A stretch of 24,386 nt of DNA. Source: an uncultured Clostridia bacterium (GTDB taxonomy: Bacteria > Bacillota > Clostridia > RUG12999). The notes under the pieces were generated by a model. That model was not told where the DNA came from, ran no database searches, and saw only the letters and a list, made by a program, of their open reading frames with translations. This document shows, one piece after another, positions 1-7,958 of this stretch (positions are counted from its first letter, which is position 1; each line of letters begins with the position of its first letter). The position numbers and the translations under genes were made by a program. Location of the stretch: NCBI GenBank assembly GCA_934792465.1, contig CAKVOK010000053.1, positions 1 through 24,386 of the forward strand, in the 5' to 3' direction.

Positions 1-3
1 ACT

Positions 4-60
4 TGAACAATTACAAAATGCCGAAAAAATTAGTATATGAGTGCATTTTGTAATTGTTCA
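4..60. repeat. Perfect 18-bp inverted repeat (strong hairpin)
   Basis: Positions 4-21 are the exact reverse complement of 43-60, with a 21-nt spacer. It is AT-rich and no T-run follows on the plus strand, so it is not a textbook terminator. It may end a transcript from a gene left of the window. A second, smaller inverted repeat follows at once at 61-68/84-91. Confidence 0.75.
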
Positions 61-91
61 GCAGTCATTAAATAAGTGTACATATGACTGC
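61..91. repeat. 8-bp inverted repeat adjoining the first hairpin
   Basis: GCAGTCAT at 61-68 is complementary to ATGACTGC at 84-91, with a 15-nt spacer. It directly abuts the hairpin at 4-60. No gene is visible in 1-343, so the stretch is noncoding, hairpin-rich DNA upstream of the promoter at 178-206. Confidence 0.5.
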
Positions 92-177
92 ACCGTATAT
101 AAAAATAACGGGGCAGTTGCATATCTGCAATCCATTGCGTTTTTTTATGTGAAAAATGACGAAATTTTCAAAAAATA

Positions 178-206
178 TTGCCATTCGGGAAAATTGGTGA
201 TATAAT
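178..206 (+). promoter_or_regulatory. Sigma-A promoter of the methyltransferase gene
   Basis: The -35 box TTGCCA (178-183) and the -10 box TATAAT (201-206) are separated by exactly 17 bp. TG at 198-199 gives an extended -10 (TGnTATAAT). The predicted start near 213 leaves a leader of about 130 nt. Confidence 0.8.
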
Positions 207-343
207 TTAAGTTAGCAAAAGCTAACCGGGATTATATTTTTTCGGTTTCCCGGAAATTATGCCGCCGCTTTGCGAAACCATAGGCACAGGCGGCACAAAA
301 TTCGACTTTTGTTTTTCAATAAAAAATGAAAAGAGGGTAAATC
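207..343 (+). ncRNA. Structured 5' leader of the methyltransferase mRNA, class unknown
   Basis: Between the promoter and the start codon lie four successive inverted repeats: GTTAGC/GCTAAC (211-216/221-226, loop AAAA), CCGGGA/TCCCGG (226-231/248-253), GCCGCC/GGCGGC (261-266/289-294) and ACAAAA/TTTTGT (295-300/307-312, followed by TTTTC). The length and order of stems are compatible with a cis-regulatory RNA. The last stem plus its T-rich tail could act as a weak terminator. I do not recognise a known riboswitch consensus, so an RNA role is inference. Confidence 0.4.
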
Positions 344-1114
344 ATGAAAGCTAACTACAAAAACTGGGTTCCGAAAGAGCTTGTTGCCGGTACGCTTATC
401 GGCTTGATTATACTTATTGCCGCCGCTGCCGCTGCGTTTATGCACGGTCTGACCGTCCCGGCAGTAATTTTGAGCTTGGCAGCTTTTGTATGCGCACTGT
501 TTGCGATATGGTGCGTCTATGCGTACATCATGTTTTCCTATAACGGAAAAAGAAAGCTTTCAAAACAGATTATCAATGGTATCGCCGAATATATCAAACT
601 TCCGGACGGAGGAATATGTCTTGATGTGGGCTGCGGAAGCGGAGCTTTGACGATTGCCGCCGCCAAGAAAAATCCGAATGCGAAAATACTCGGAATCGAC
701 CGCTGGGGCAAAGAATATGTATCTTTCAGCGAAAAACTGTGCGAGAAAAATGCAAAAGCGGAAAATGTATCAAACGTAAGCTTTAAGCAGGACGATGCGG
801 TACATCTTTCTTTCCCGGACGAAACTTTCGACACCGTCACAAGCAACTATGTATACCATAATATTATCGGCAAAAACAAACAGGAACTGCTGCTCGAAAC
901 CTTGCGGGTGCTGAAAAAGGGCGGCACATTTGCCATTCACGACATTATGTCGAAAAGCCGATACGGCGATATGCAAAAATTTGCCGACAAGCTGAAAGAA
1001 CTGGGATTTGAGGAAGTTCGCCTGATAGACACAACGGACGGAAAATTCATGACGAAATGCGAATCTCTCTTTATGATGCTTTCGGGTTCAGCCTTGCTTG
1101 TCGGGAAAAAATAA
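344..1114 (+). CDS. Membrane-anchored SAM-dependent methyltransferase
   Basis: This 256-residue protein probably transfers a methyl group from S-adenosylmethionine; the substrate is unknown. Residues about 13-65 contain two hydrophobic segments (rich in I, L and A, the second ending near VYAYIMFSY), predicting an N-terminal membrane anchor. The cytoplasmic class I methyltransferase fold follows: motif I LDVGCGSG at 93-100, an acidic residue after beta-2 (GIDRW), motif IV-like FDTVTSNYVYHNI, and the post-motif VLKKGGTFAIHDI. The fold resembles the Methyltransf_11/31 and UbiE-like group. The start is set by GAGGG upstream of the ATG at 344. It is monocistronic: preceded by a promoter with a long structured leader and followed by the tRNA promoter. 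The two-TM arrangement recurs in clostridial 'class I SAM-dependent methyltransferase' proteins of unknown role. Confidence 0.85.
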   Translation: MKANYKNWVPKELVAGTLIGLIILIAAAAAAFMHGLTVPAVILSLAAFVCALFAIWCVYAYIMFSYNGKRKLSKQIINGIAEYIKLPDGGICLDVGCGSGALTIAAAKKNPNAKILGIDRWGKEYVSFSEKLCEKNAKAENVSNVSFKQDDAVHLSFPDETFDTVTSNYVYHNIIGKNKQELLLETLRVLKKGGTFAIHDIMSKSRYGDMQKFADKLKELGFEEVRLIDTTDGKFMTKCESLFMMLSGSALLVGKK

Positions 1115-1147
1115 ATCTAAAAATTTCAGAATATTTAATAAAAATAC

Positions 1148-1176
1148 TTGACATTTGGAATAAATTATGCTATAAT
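1148..1176 (+). promoter_or_regulatory. Consensus promoter of tRNA-Thr
   Basis: Perfect TTGACA (1148-1153), 17-bp spacer and perfect TATAAT (1171-1176), placing the transcription start about 7 nt before the mature tRNA. This is the strongest promoter seen in the window. Confidence 0.9.
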
Positions 1177-1189
1177 GTATAGGTAGTTC

Positions 1190-1265
1190 GCTGGAGTGGC
1201 ACAGTTGGTAGCGCAGCTGATTCGTAATCAGCAGGTCGTGGGTTCAAGTCCCATCTCCAGCTCCA
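1190..1265 (+). tRNA. tRNA-Thr (anticodon CGU), CCA encoded
   Basis: This is a complete 76-nt cloverleaf. The acceptor stem GCTGGAG (1190-1196) pairs perfectly with CTCCAGC (1255-1261), followed by discriminator T and encoded CCA. The D-arm has AGTTGGTAG. The anticodon stem CTGA/TCAG encloses loop TTCGTAA, giving anticodon CGT, which reads ACG (Thr). The T-arm has GGTTCAAGTCC. No intron or mismatch was seen in the acceptor stem. Confidence 0.95.
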
Positions 1266-1300
1266 AAATAGGCAAGATTTTAATTAATCTTGCCTATTTT
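1265..1300 (+). terminator. Intrinsic terminator after tRNA-Thr
   Basis: A perfect 15-bp stem (1265-1279 with 1286-1300), loop TTAATT, ends in TTTT. It begins at the last base of the CCA end. It sits between the tRNA promoter and nagA, so nagA expression would need read-through. Confidence 0.85.
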
Positions 1301-1331
1301 ACATATATTACAAAAAAGGAGATGCTTCGGC

Positions 1332-2429
1332 ATGAACTTTGTCAACGCTACGGTATTTACAGATAAATTTGAAAAAACGGACGTCTACGTATCCGACGGC
1401 AAATTTGCGGATACAGCTTCTGGCGAAACCGTTGATTTGCAGGGGAAATACATAATTCCCGGACTTATAGACATACATACGCACGGTGCTGTCGGAACAG
1501 ATACCGGTGCAGACGATTTTGATTTTGGAAAATGGCAGAAATATTTATATTCATACGGTGTAACAACGTTTTTTCCCACAACGGCGAGTATGCATATGAA
1601 GGATTTGCGCCGTGTTTACAAATCGCTCGGCGAAAACGGAGAAATAATAGGAATAAATCTCGAAGGTCCGTATATAAATGCGGAAAAAAGAGGTGCGCAC
1701 GACATTGCAACGCTGCGCCCGGCAAGCATGGAAGAATTTGATGAGCTGTTTGAGATTTCAAAAGGGAAAATAAAGCTCACGACAATAGCTCCCGAAATTG
1801 AGGGCAACACGGAATTTATAAAAAGCGTAACCGAAAAATACGGCATTACGGTTTCTCTCGGACATTCTACCTCCGATTTCGAAACCGGCAAGCGTGCCTT
1901 TGAATACGGCGCACGCCAGCTTACGCACACTTTCAACGCTATGAATCAGCTGCTTCACAGAAGTCCCGGACTGATAGGTGCAGCAGTGCTTGACGAAAAT
2001 GTGAACTGCGAGATTATAAGCGACGGAATCCATGTTGATAAAGCTATGGTAAAGATATTATACAAGCTTGTCGGAGAGGACAGGCTGATTCTCGTATCGG
2101 ACAGTATGTCCGCAACGGGACTTGAAGACGGACACTATACGCTGAGCGGACTTGACGTCACCGTAAAAGACAACATTGCGAGGACTGCGGACGGAGCACT
2201 TGCCGGAAGCACACACAACCTCATGCAGATGCTGAGGTATGCCGTGAGCTTCGGAATACCGGCGGAATCCGCTCTCAAAGCGGCAACAATAAATCCCGCA
2301 AAGGCTGTAAAGATAGACAGCATTTTGGGCAGCATAGAAAAAGGGAAAAATGCGGATTTCGTTGTATGCGACAAAGATTTCAACGTATATTCCGTATACA
2401 AAAACGGAATACAGGTATACAGCATATAA
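1332..2429 (+). CDS. nagA: N-acetylglucosamine-6-phosphate deacetylase
   Basis: The enzyme hydrolyses GlcNAc-6-phosphate to glucosamine-6-phosphate and acetate in the cytoplasm, in amino-sugar catabolism and cell-wall recycling. The 365-residue product has the amidohydrolase signatures of NagA in order: HTH in DIHTHG (H49, H51), the metal-ligand glutamate in NLEGPYIN (E111), SLGHS (H178), THTFNAM (H199), the HRSPGLIG loop, ISDGIHVD, and the catalytic aspartate in LVSDSMSATGL (D257). Length is near the family norm of about 380. The ATG at 1332 was chosen because AAGGAG lies about 10 nt upstream; an in-frame ATG at 1290 falls inside the tRNA terminator. No nagB or PTS gene is adjacent. The 31-nt gap after the terminator holds no promoter. 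Confidence 0.93.
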   Translation: MNFVNATVFTDKFEKTDVYVSDGKFADTASGETVDLQGKYIIPGLIDIHTHGAVGTDTGADDFDFGKWQKYLYSYGVTTFFPTTASMHMKDLRRVYKSLGENGEIIGINLEGPYINAEKRGAHDIATLRPASMEEFDELFEISKGKIKLTTIAPEIEGNTEFIKSVTEKYGITVSLGHSTSDFETGKRAFEYGARQLTHTFNAMNQLLHRSPGLIGAAVLDENVNCEIISDGIHVDKAMVKILYKLVGEDRLILVSDSMSATGLEDGHYTLSGLDVTVKDNIARTADGALAGSTHNLMQMLRYAVSFGIPAESALKAATINPAKAVKIDSILGSIEKGKNADFVVCDKDFNVYSVYKNGIQVYSI

Positions 2430-2453
2430 TACAATAATAAAACAAAACGAATC

Positions 2454-2510
2454 AATCCCCTTTAAAGCAGACCGAAATTTCATGTGTCTGCATTAAGGGG
2501 ATTTTTATTT
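2454..2510. terminator. Bidirectional terminator between nagA and the large secreted-protein gene
   Basis: The outer stem AATCCCCTT (2454-2462) pairs with AAGGGGATT (2495-2503). The inner stem GCAGAC (2467-2472) pairs with GTCTGC (2486-2491). A T-rich run follows on the plus strand (2501-2510). The two flanking genes converge here, so it may serve both. Confidence 0.8.
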
Positions 2511-5500
2511 TATTCGGAAATTCTTTTCGCCGCTTCGCATAGCGGAATCGGAGTTTCATGATTTGTCCACAGCATTGTCGTTATGCGGTCTGCATTCTGC
2601 CGATTTAAATTCATTTCATCAAGCGTTATCATCGTGTTTTCGGAAATATCTTTCGTTTGCACGTCAATCAGCTTTTCGCCGCTGTAGCTTGCCGCAATCA
2701 AAACACCCGGCTTTTTAATCTGTTCTGCCGTAATCGTATCGCCGTCAAAGAACACCGCTGCCGCCGGTTCTCCGGAGGCAAAGCTGTCCTTGCCGATACG
2801 GTATACTTTATCGCTCGTAAAGTTCGGGAAAGCGTCCTTGCCTATCGTCTGCCGCCAAACGTACGTATTATTAAAACCGCCGTTCATAAGATATGCCACA
2901 AGTCCGGTGTTCCATTCTTTCACAGGCGTTGCCGTATGATTTACCGCACCCGAACCGCCAAAGGGGTTAGCATCCTCGCTGTATACGCAACCTCTTACGG
3001 TATCGCTGCAATTTCTGACAGTTCCGATTAGTGCTGCGCCGCTCGAATATCCTGCCGAAAATGAATTTTTAAGACCGCCGAAGCTTACGTTATTGATATA
3101 TCCCAAGACACCGCCGACCATTCCATTTTTCGCACCTGTCACGCTGCCGGTGAATCCACAATATAAAACAGTAACATTTTCATTTGCATAGCCCAAAATG
3201 CCACCCAGGCAGTTTGATACATTCGGCAGATTGATAGTGCCGCCGTACAAACATTTTTCAACCGTCAGCGAGTCGGGCAAACTCTCGGAACTGCCCACAA
3301 CGCCGCCTACGTGCTTTGCCGCACCGTTGCCGGATATATTCACGTCGGACGTAATACCGGATATTACTGCGTTACCCTTTGCATTGCCGATTGCACCGCC
3401 GATATGCATATATACGCCGTCTATGGTAATTGTACCGGAAATTTTAAAATTACCGACATTTCCGCCTTTTACCACACCGAACAGTCCCTGTTTGTTGCCC
3501 GAAACGGCTAATGTATAATTTGTGATTTTCTTCCCTTTTCCGTCAAATTTACCTTTAAACGGATTTTTCTCGGTACCGATTACAATCTTTTTTCCGTTTA
3601 AATCAATGTCATTTGTCAAAACAGCATTAATATCTTTTCCGCTGTTAATCTGACCTGCAAACCATTGCATTTGCTCGGCTGTTGAGATTTCAACAAATCC
3701 GTCGTTATCCGAATCGACTGCCTTTGACTCATATCCGCAGGCGCAAGTGCCGGTATCGCCCAAATTATGAGTATGCGAAACCACGCTGACAGTCTGCGAA
3801 ATTTTATCGGTATACATATTTACAAGCTTGCCGTCCGAACCTTGCAATGCATAGCCGTCCGACAGCAAATCGGAAACTAAGCCGCCGCCCGAAACCGTAA
3901 TATTTTCAAATACTCCGCCGCTAATCCGTGCATTTTTGCCGTTTGCGTCAAGATTTTTTACCGTTCCGCCCGACACATTTAATTCTGCCGAACCCGAAAG
4001 GCTGATTTGATTTATCGTGCCGCCCGAAACGGAAGCGCTGCCGCCTATTAAATCAATAACATTTGAATATTCGCCGTCATCGATTTGAAGATGTGCATCT
4101 TCGGCAACTGTAATCTTCTTGCTGAATTTGCCATACTTGGCTGTAAGCTGTGCTGTGCCGCCAAGCGCAATATCGCCGACTGTTGCCGCATATTCAAGCC
4201 CGAGCTTCATTTTTGTATCGCCGCTTAATGCAAAACCGTATTTATCCGCATAATACAGTTTCAGCAGTTTGCCCGCATTTTCCTCATTTTGCGCTTCATT
4301 CAAAGCGTCAGAAAAATGAACATAATACTTACCGTCCGAAGCCGCCAAGTCATCGGTAAGCACAGCGGAATTAATAACCGCACGGCCGTCCCTCATCGGA
4401 ATATCCATATATCCGTCATTGCCCTTGATATAGTTTTGGAACGTATATACCCCCGGCTCGGTCGCAGTCGGAATTTCCTCCGTCCATTCTTCGTTCTCGT
4501 TAAACCGATACATCATAACACCGCCAAGCACCTGTGGAGTCGAATACACCAGCTGCTGCGGCTTACCCGTGTATGTATAATACGAATAGATGTTCCACCC
4601 CATGACCGTATTGCCCTCTGCATCAACCGTATCTTCCGGTATTACGCACGTAGGCTTTGATATTCCTATGCGAATTTCAAACGGCTCTGTCTTTGTAACA
4701 TATTTTTCGACAGGGAGAGTGCCGGTCCCTCCGGCGTAGTCAACATCCTTTTTATCGAGGTATGCAGACAAAACCGCATACACCTTATAGACTCCTATTC
4801 CCGTAAACATACTGTATTTAAGCGTAACGGTTGTAGTCTTATCTTTAACGTGGTAACGTACCCAAGGCTCCGTCGTCTTGTCAAACTCGATAAAATTGTC
4901 GGACTGCCAACCATAATCAAGCTTTGTTTCACTGCCGTCTTCATTTATTAAAATAAAGCCTTCAATACAAAACTCCGACGCTTCATAATAAGGCGTTTCG
5001 TGAAAATTGATCGGCACTTTAATTTCACTATATCCTGCTTTTGCCTCCACATCGGCAACCGGATCTGTCTTAAATGAAATCGGGTGCACAACGGCATTTT
5101 CCATGCTTGTCACCGCCGATACCTCATACCAGTACTTTCCTTCGTCATTTCTGTCCTCTTTTTGAATACAAAACGTATCCTCCGTCAAGTGGTCACAAAT
5201 GTTCTTGCCGTCGCTTGTCGAAAGAAGTCTGTATGTTCCGCCGCCGACTCTGCCCCCTGCGCCGATTTTGCCGACAGGGATATTTCCTTTGCCCCACACG
5301 CTTGCGCCGTTTTGAATAGTAAGTACGCCGCATGTAACGTCAAATCCGTTTAAATCCAATATGAAATCACCGTCAAGAGTTATATCTTCCTCGGTCGAAA
5401 CCGGAGCGAACAGCAATAATCTGCCCCCTGCGTTTTCGGAAAGCGACGCATTTTCAAGCGCCTCGCCAAATGTATCAAAGTATGCGTCAGGCTTGTTTTT

Positions 5501-6817
5501 GCATATAATCTTTGCAGCATAGCTGCCCACCGACAGCGCCGCCTCCTCCGATACGACTCTCTTTTCACCCTCGCCGAAAGCCAGTCTGAACGTATAAACG
5601 CCTCTTTTTGCAGTTCCGTCCGATGTAAAAATTAATTTTTCGTCCGCAAACGATGCCGATATGCCGCTCGGCGCATCTTTTGTCCATTCAATCTGCGGAA
5701 TTTCCTCTGCTTTAATGTTCTTTGTATTGAGTCCGAATGCAGCCGTGCTGTCCGCCTCAACCGCAAGCTCCGCACCGGAGTCGGTAATTGCAACTTTACG
5801 TTCATTGTTGCGCCGTACAACAATCGTTTTTGCCGGTACATTGTCTGTTGTATATTCATAGAAATTCTTAAAATTCGTACTGCTCTCATCGTCAGACAGT
5901 CTTACAGAGGTACAGACTCTCGAAAGCGTTCCGGTAACACTATTCTCGTCTGCGTTAAGCTCCGGTGAGCCATATGCAATAACTTCCTCATCAATGGTTT
6001 CACAGTCAATTCCGCTCTTTTCACCGACAGCATATAAAATTCCCTCGCTGTATTGCGGAAATGTCAGCTTGCCGGACGTTCCGTAGTCCTTTCCGCTTGC
6101 GGTCACTCTGCCGCCCTCAATGACTAACCCCTCGTTATTTTCGCCCCAGCCTGCACACACGCCGATACATTTATTGTAGTATTTTCTGCCCGTAGTTGTT
6201 CCGCCTTTTGCAATCAGTTCTCCGCCGTTTATCCGAATTGTATCCAATCCGTTACAATATACACCGTATGAAGACGAGCTGTTTGCCCAGTCTAATATGC
6301 CCGTACTGTTGTCGCACTTCATTGTTCCGCCTATGCCTTCAAGTATTCCGCTGTTTAACGTGAATGAACCTTCAATCGCTGAGCTGTACGGAAGAGAATA
6401 TGTTTCAAAAAGCCTTTTGGTATCTTCCGGTTCAAGATGCGGGCCGTAAACGGTCAGCTTTCCGTCACCGCTTATCACCACGTCATTAAACCCCATTGTC
6501 CGTATAACCTTAGCGGAGCTTGTAAGCACGTTTGTTTCGTTTAAAATAACGCTGCATTCAACTCCTATCCAAAGACCTGTTCCATAACCCTCCCTTTTCG
6601 TCGCAATGTCATAATTAAAGCTGTTAAATGTCAGCGTGTTTGCCTCTTTATCCCACACAAGTGTGCCGCCCTTTTGGTCAACCCATACCGTGCTTTCCGT
6701 GTTTTCATCAATATAAATCCACTCACCGGTCAGCTCAACCCTGTTTTCCGCCGCCCAAGCGGGAACGGAGCCTAAAATCAACAATGTACTAAGTAAAATA
6801 AAAATTATTTTTTTCAT
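2510..6817 (-). CDS. Large secreted protein with beta-helix and GLUG-type repeats
   Basis: This 1435-residue protein starts with a Sec signal peptide (MKK, a hydrophobic run, cleavage probably after VPAWA near residue 22). Residues about 100-250 carry repeats of the kind found in carbohydrate-binding-like beta-helix modules (ISGDGKLTVYG, FTLNSGILEGIGGT, IRINGGELIAKGGT). A second beta-helix-like stretch lies near 925-980 (SGGTI..., ISGGVFENITVSGG). Near 1030 is a Ca-loop-like DSDNDGFVEIS, followed at about 1095-1250 by several GLUG-type units (GLFGVVKGG, HIGGAIGNA, HVGGVVGSS, LGGILGYA, MVGGVLGYI). The start at 6817 is preferred because GGAG is 9 nt upstream; the longer frame begins with TTG and overlaps that site. 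No LPXTG motif or SLH domain is visible at the C-terminus. Likely an extracellular adhesin or glycan-associated protein; exact function unknown. Confidence 0.85.
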   Translation of the reverse strand: MKKIIFILLSTLLILGSVPAWAAENRVELTGEWIYIDENTESTVWVDQKGGTLVWDKEANTLTFNSFNYDIATKREGYGTGLWIGVECSVILNETNVLTSSAKVIRTMGFNDVVISGDGKLTVYGPHLEPEDTKRLFETYSLPYSSAIEGSFTLNSGILEGIGGTMKCDNSTGILDWANSSSSYGVYCNGLDTIRINGGELIAKGGTTTGRKYYNKCIGVCAGWGENNEGLVIEGGRVTASGKDYGTSGKLTFPQYSEGILYAVGEKSGIDCETIDEEVIAYGSPELNADENSVTGTLSRVCTSVRLSDDESSTNFKNFYEYTTDNVPAKTIVVRRNNERKVAITDSGAELAVEADSTAAFGLNTKNIKAEEIPQIEWTKDAPSGISASFADEKLIFTSDGTAKRGVYTFRLAFGEGEKRVVSEEAALSVGSYAAKIICKNKPDAYFDTFGEALENASLSENAGGRLLLFAPVSTEEDITLDGDFILDLNGFDVTCGVLTIQNGASVWGKGNIPVGKIGAGGRVGGGTYRLLSTSDGKNICDHLTEDTFCIQKEDRNDEGKYWYEVSAVTSMENAVVHPISFKTDPVADVEAKAGYSEIKVPINFHETPYYEASEFCIEGFILINEDGSETKLDYGWQSDNFIEFDKTTEPWVRYHVKDKTTTVTLKYSMFTGIGVYKVYAVLSAYLDKKDVDYAGGTGTLPVEKYVTKTEPFEIRIGISKPTCVIPEDTVDAEGNTVMGWNIYSYYTYTGKPQQLVYSTPQVLGGVMMYRFNENEEWTEEIPTATEPGVYTFQNYIKGNDGYMDIPMRDGRAVINSAVLTDDLAASDGKYYVHFSDALNEAQNEENAGKLLKLYYADKYGFALSGDTKMKLGLEYAATVGDIALGGTAQLTAKYGKFSKKITVAEDAHLQIDDGEYSNVIDLIGGSASVSGGTINQISLSGSAELNVSGGTVKNLDANGKNARISGGVFENITVSGGGLVSDLLSDGYALQGSDGKLVNMYTDKISQTVSVVSHTHNLGDTGTCACGYESKAVDSDNDGFVEISTAEQMQWFAGQINSGKDINAVLTNDIDLNGKKIVIGTEKNPFKGKFDGKGKKITNYTLAVSGNKQGLFGVVKGGNVGNFKISGTITIDGVYMHIGGAIGNAKGNAVISGITSDVNISGNGAAKHVGGVVGSSESLPDSLTVEKCLYGGTINLPNVSNCLGGILGYANENVTVLYCGFTGSVTGAKNGMVGGVLGYINNVSFGGLKNSFSAGYSSGAALIGTVRNCSDTVRGCVYSEDANPFGGSGAVNHTATPVKEWNTGLVAYLMNGGFNNTYVWRQTIGKDAFPNFTSDKVYRIGKDSFASGEPAAAVFFDGDTITAEQIKKPGVLIAASYSGEKLIDVQTKDISENTMITLDEMNLNRQNADRITTMLWTNHETPIPLCEAAKRISE

Positions 6818-6881
6818 ATACATTCTCTCCAAAACTCTGATTTTACGCCGCTGTTTTCTTCATACAGCGCACGATAATATT

Positions 6882-6910
6882 ATTATATCACACATTTTTT
6901 ATTTTGTCAT
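6882..6910 (-). promoter_or_regulatory. Promoter of the large secreted-protein gene
   Basis: On the minus strand ATGACA (6910-6905) and TATAAT (6887-6882) are 17 bp apart, with TG forming an extended -10. This lies about 65 bp upstream of the ATG at 6817. Confidence 0.7.
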
Positions 6911-6963
6911 CATCCCAAAGTATGAGAACGGGGTGCACTATTTTTATAAAGTCCATAGAAAGA

Positions 6964-7001
6964 GACGGTGTTGCAAAACAATTTCGTTTTGCAACACCGT
7001 C
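6964..7001 (-). terminator. Hairpin after the response-regulator gene, probable terminator
   Basis: A perfect 16-bp stem (6964-6979 with 6986-7001), loop AATTTC, lies 30 bp beyond the response-regulator stop. It is followed on the minus strand by a short TCTCTTTCT-like tract rather than a solid T-run. Its core (GCAAAAC..GTTTTGC) recurs in the hairpin at 7881-7924. Confidence 0.6.
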
Positions 7002-7031
7002 AACAATATTCACTGTTTACTTAAATTGTTT

Positions 7032-7745
7032 TCAGTCTGCCTCAATCATTCGGTAGCCGACGCCGGCTTCCGTGAACACATATTGCGGTTCGGCAGGATT
7101 TTCCTCGATTTTTCGGCGGATATTCGCCATATTTACTCTGAGTATTTTATTATCCTCTTTCGCATACGGTCCCCATATTTCTTTTAAAATATAGTCGTAT
7201 GTCAAGACCTTGCCGGAATATTTGCACAGCATTTCGATAATCTTAAATTCAATATTCGTGAAATGAACGGGTCTTCCGTTCACCGTAACCTCGTATTTAT
7301 CAAAATCAATGCTGAGTCCCTTTGCGTCAAACTTCTTTGTACGCTTAATCTCGTCGTCAAAGGTTGTACGCTTATGGCGCAGTGCCGTGCGTATTCTTGC
7401 CAAAAGCTCGCTTGTTCCGAAAGGCTTCGTTATATAATCGTCCGCACCTACGTCCAGTGCCGTCACCTTGTCGTTTTCTCTGTCCCTTGCGGAAACAACT
7501 ATTATCGGGATATTCGACCATTTCCTTATATCCTTTATAACTTCTATTCCGTCTATATCGGGCAGACCCAAGTCAAGAAGAATCAAGTCGGGCATATGGC
7601 TCGACGCCATCGTCCTTGCATCTGTTCCGTTTGATGCCGTGATAACAAGATAATTATTTGATTTTAATATTGTTGAAACGAATTTACCGATACTCGTTTC
7701 GTCCTCTACAATCATTACTGTTTGTTTTCCGCTCATTTTCCTCAT
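7032..7745 (-). CDS. OmpR/PhoB-family response regulator, KdpE-like
   Basis: This is a DNA-binding response regulator, phosphorylated by a sensor kinase that is not in this window. The receiver domain (about 8-120) has the acidic pair E14-D15, phospho-acceptor D58 (in LILLDLGLPD), switch S85 and conserved K107 (ITKPF). The phrase SARDRENDKVTALDVGADDY is close to KdpE proteins. The C-terminal winged helix (about 140-235) ends with the NIRRKIEENP and GVGYRM signatures of Trans_Reg_C. The start could be codon 1 (ATG 7745) or M4; neither has a clear ribosome binding site. The flanking genes are unrelated, and no kdpFABC or kdpD genes are seen, so potassium control cannot be claimed. Confidence 0.88.
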   Translation of the reverse strand: MRKMSGKQTVMIVEDETSIGKFVSTILKSNNYLVITASNGTDARTMASSHMPDLILLDLGLPDIDGIEVIKDIRKWSNIPIIVVSARDRENDKVTALDVGADDYITKPFGTSELLARIRTALRHKRTTFDDEIKRTKKFDAKGLSIDFDKYEVTVNGRPVHFTNIEFKIIEMLCKYSGKVLTYDYILKEIWGPYAKEDNKILRVNMANIRRKIEENPAEPQYVFTEAGVGYRMIEAD

Positions 7746-7805
7746 CCGTCCAATCTATATCGGTTTCAAATGCAACCTTGTGGAATGTCCCACATCTTAC
7801 ATATA

Positions 7806-7834
7806 ATATTAGCATTTTTTTTGAGGTTTGTCAA
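7806..7834 (-). promoter_or_regulatory. Promoter of the response-regulator gene
   Basis: On the minus strand TTGACA (7834-7829) and TAATAT (7811-7806) are 17 bp apart, about 60 bp before the start codon. A small dyad TGTGG/CCACA (7779-7783/7790-7794) lies in the 5' untranslated region. Confidence 0.7.
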
Positions 7835-7880
7835 GCAAGTAAGCGCTAAATTTCCGCAAAAATTAACATTCGGAAGATGC

Positions 7881-7924
7881 AAATAGGGTGCGGCAAAACA
7901 AAATCGTTTTGCCGTACCCTATTT
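7881..7924 (-). terminator. 19-bp hairpin downstream of the ThuA-like gene
   Basis: Stem 7881-7899 with 7906-7924 has one G-T wobble and loop AAAATC. It lies 34 bp past the ThuA stop on the minus strand. The stem starts and ends in AAAT/ATTT but has no long T-run. Confidence 0.6.
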
Positions 7925-7958
7925 TGGGGCTATGCATTTTTATAAAGCCCCTGTTATT

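Noticed and set aside
1290..1331. Longer nagA start
   Set aside because: It begins within the right arm of the tRNA terminator; the ATG at 1332 has a good ribosome binding site and gives the usual NagA N-terminus.
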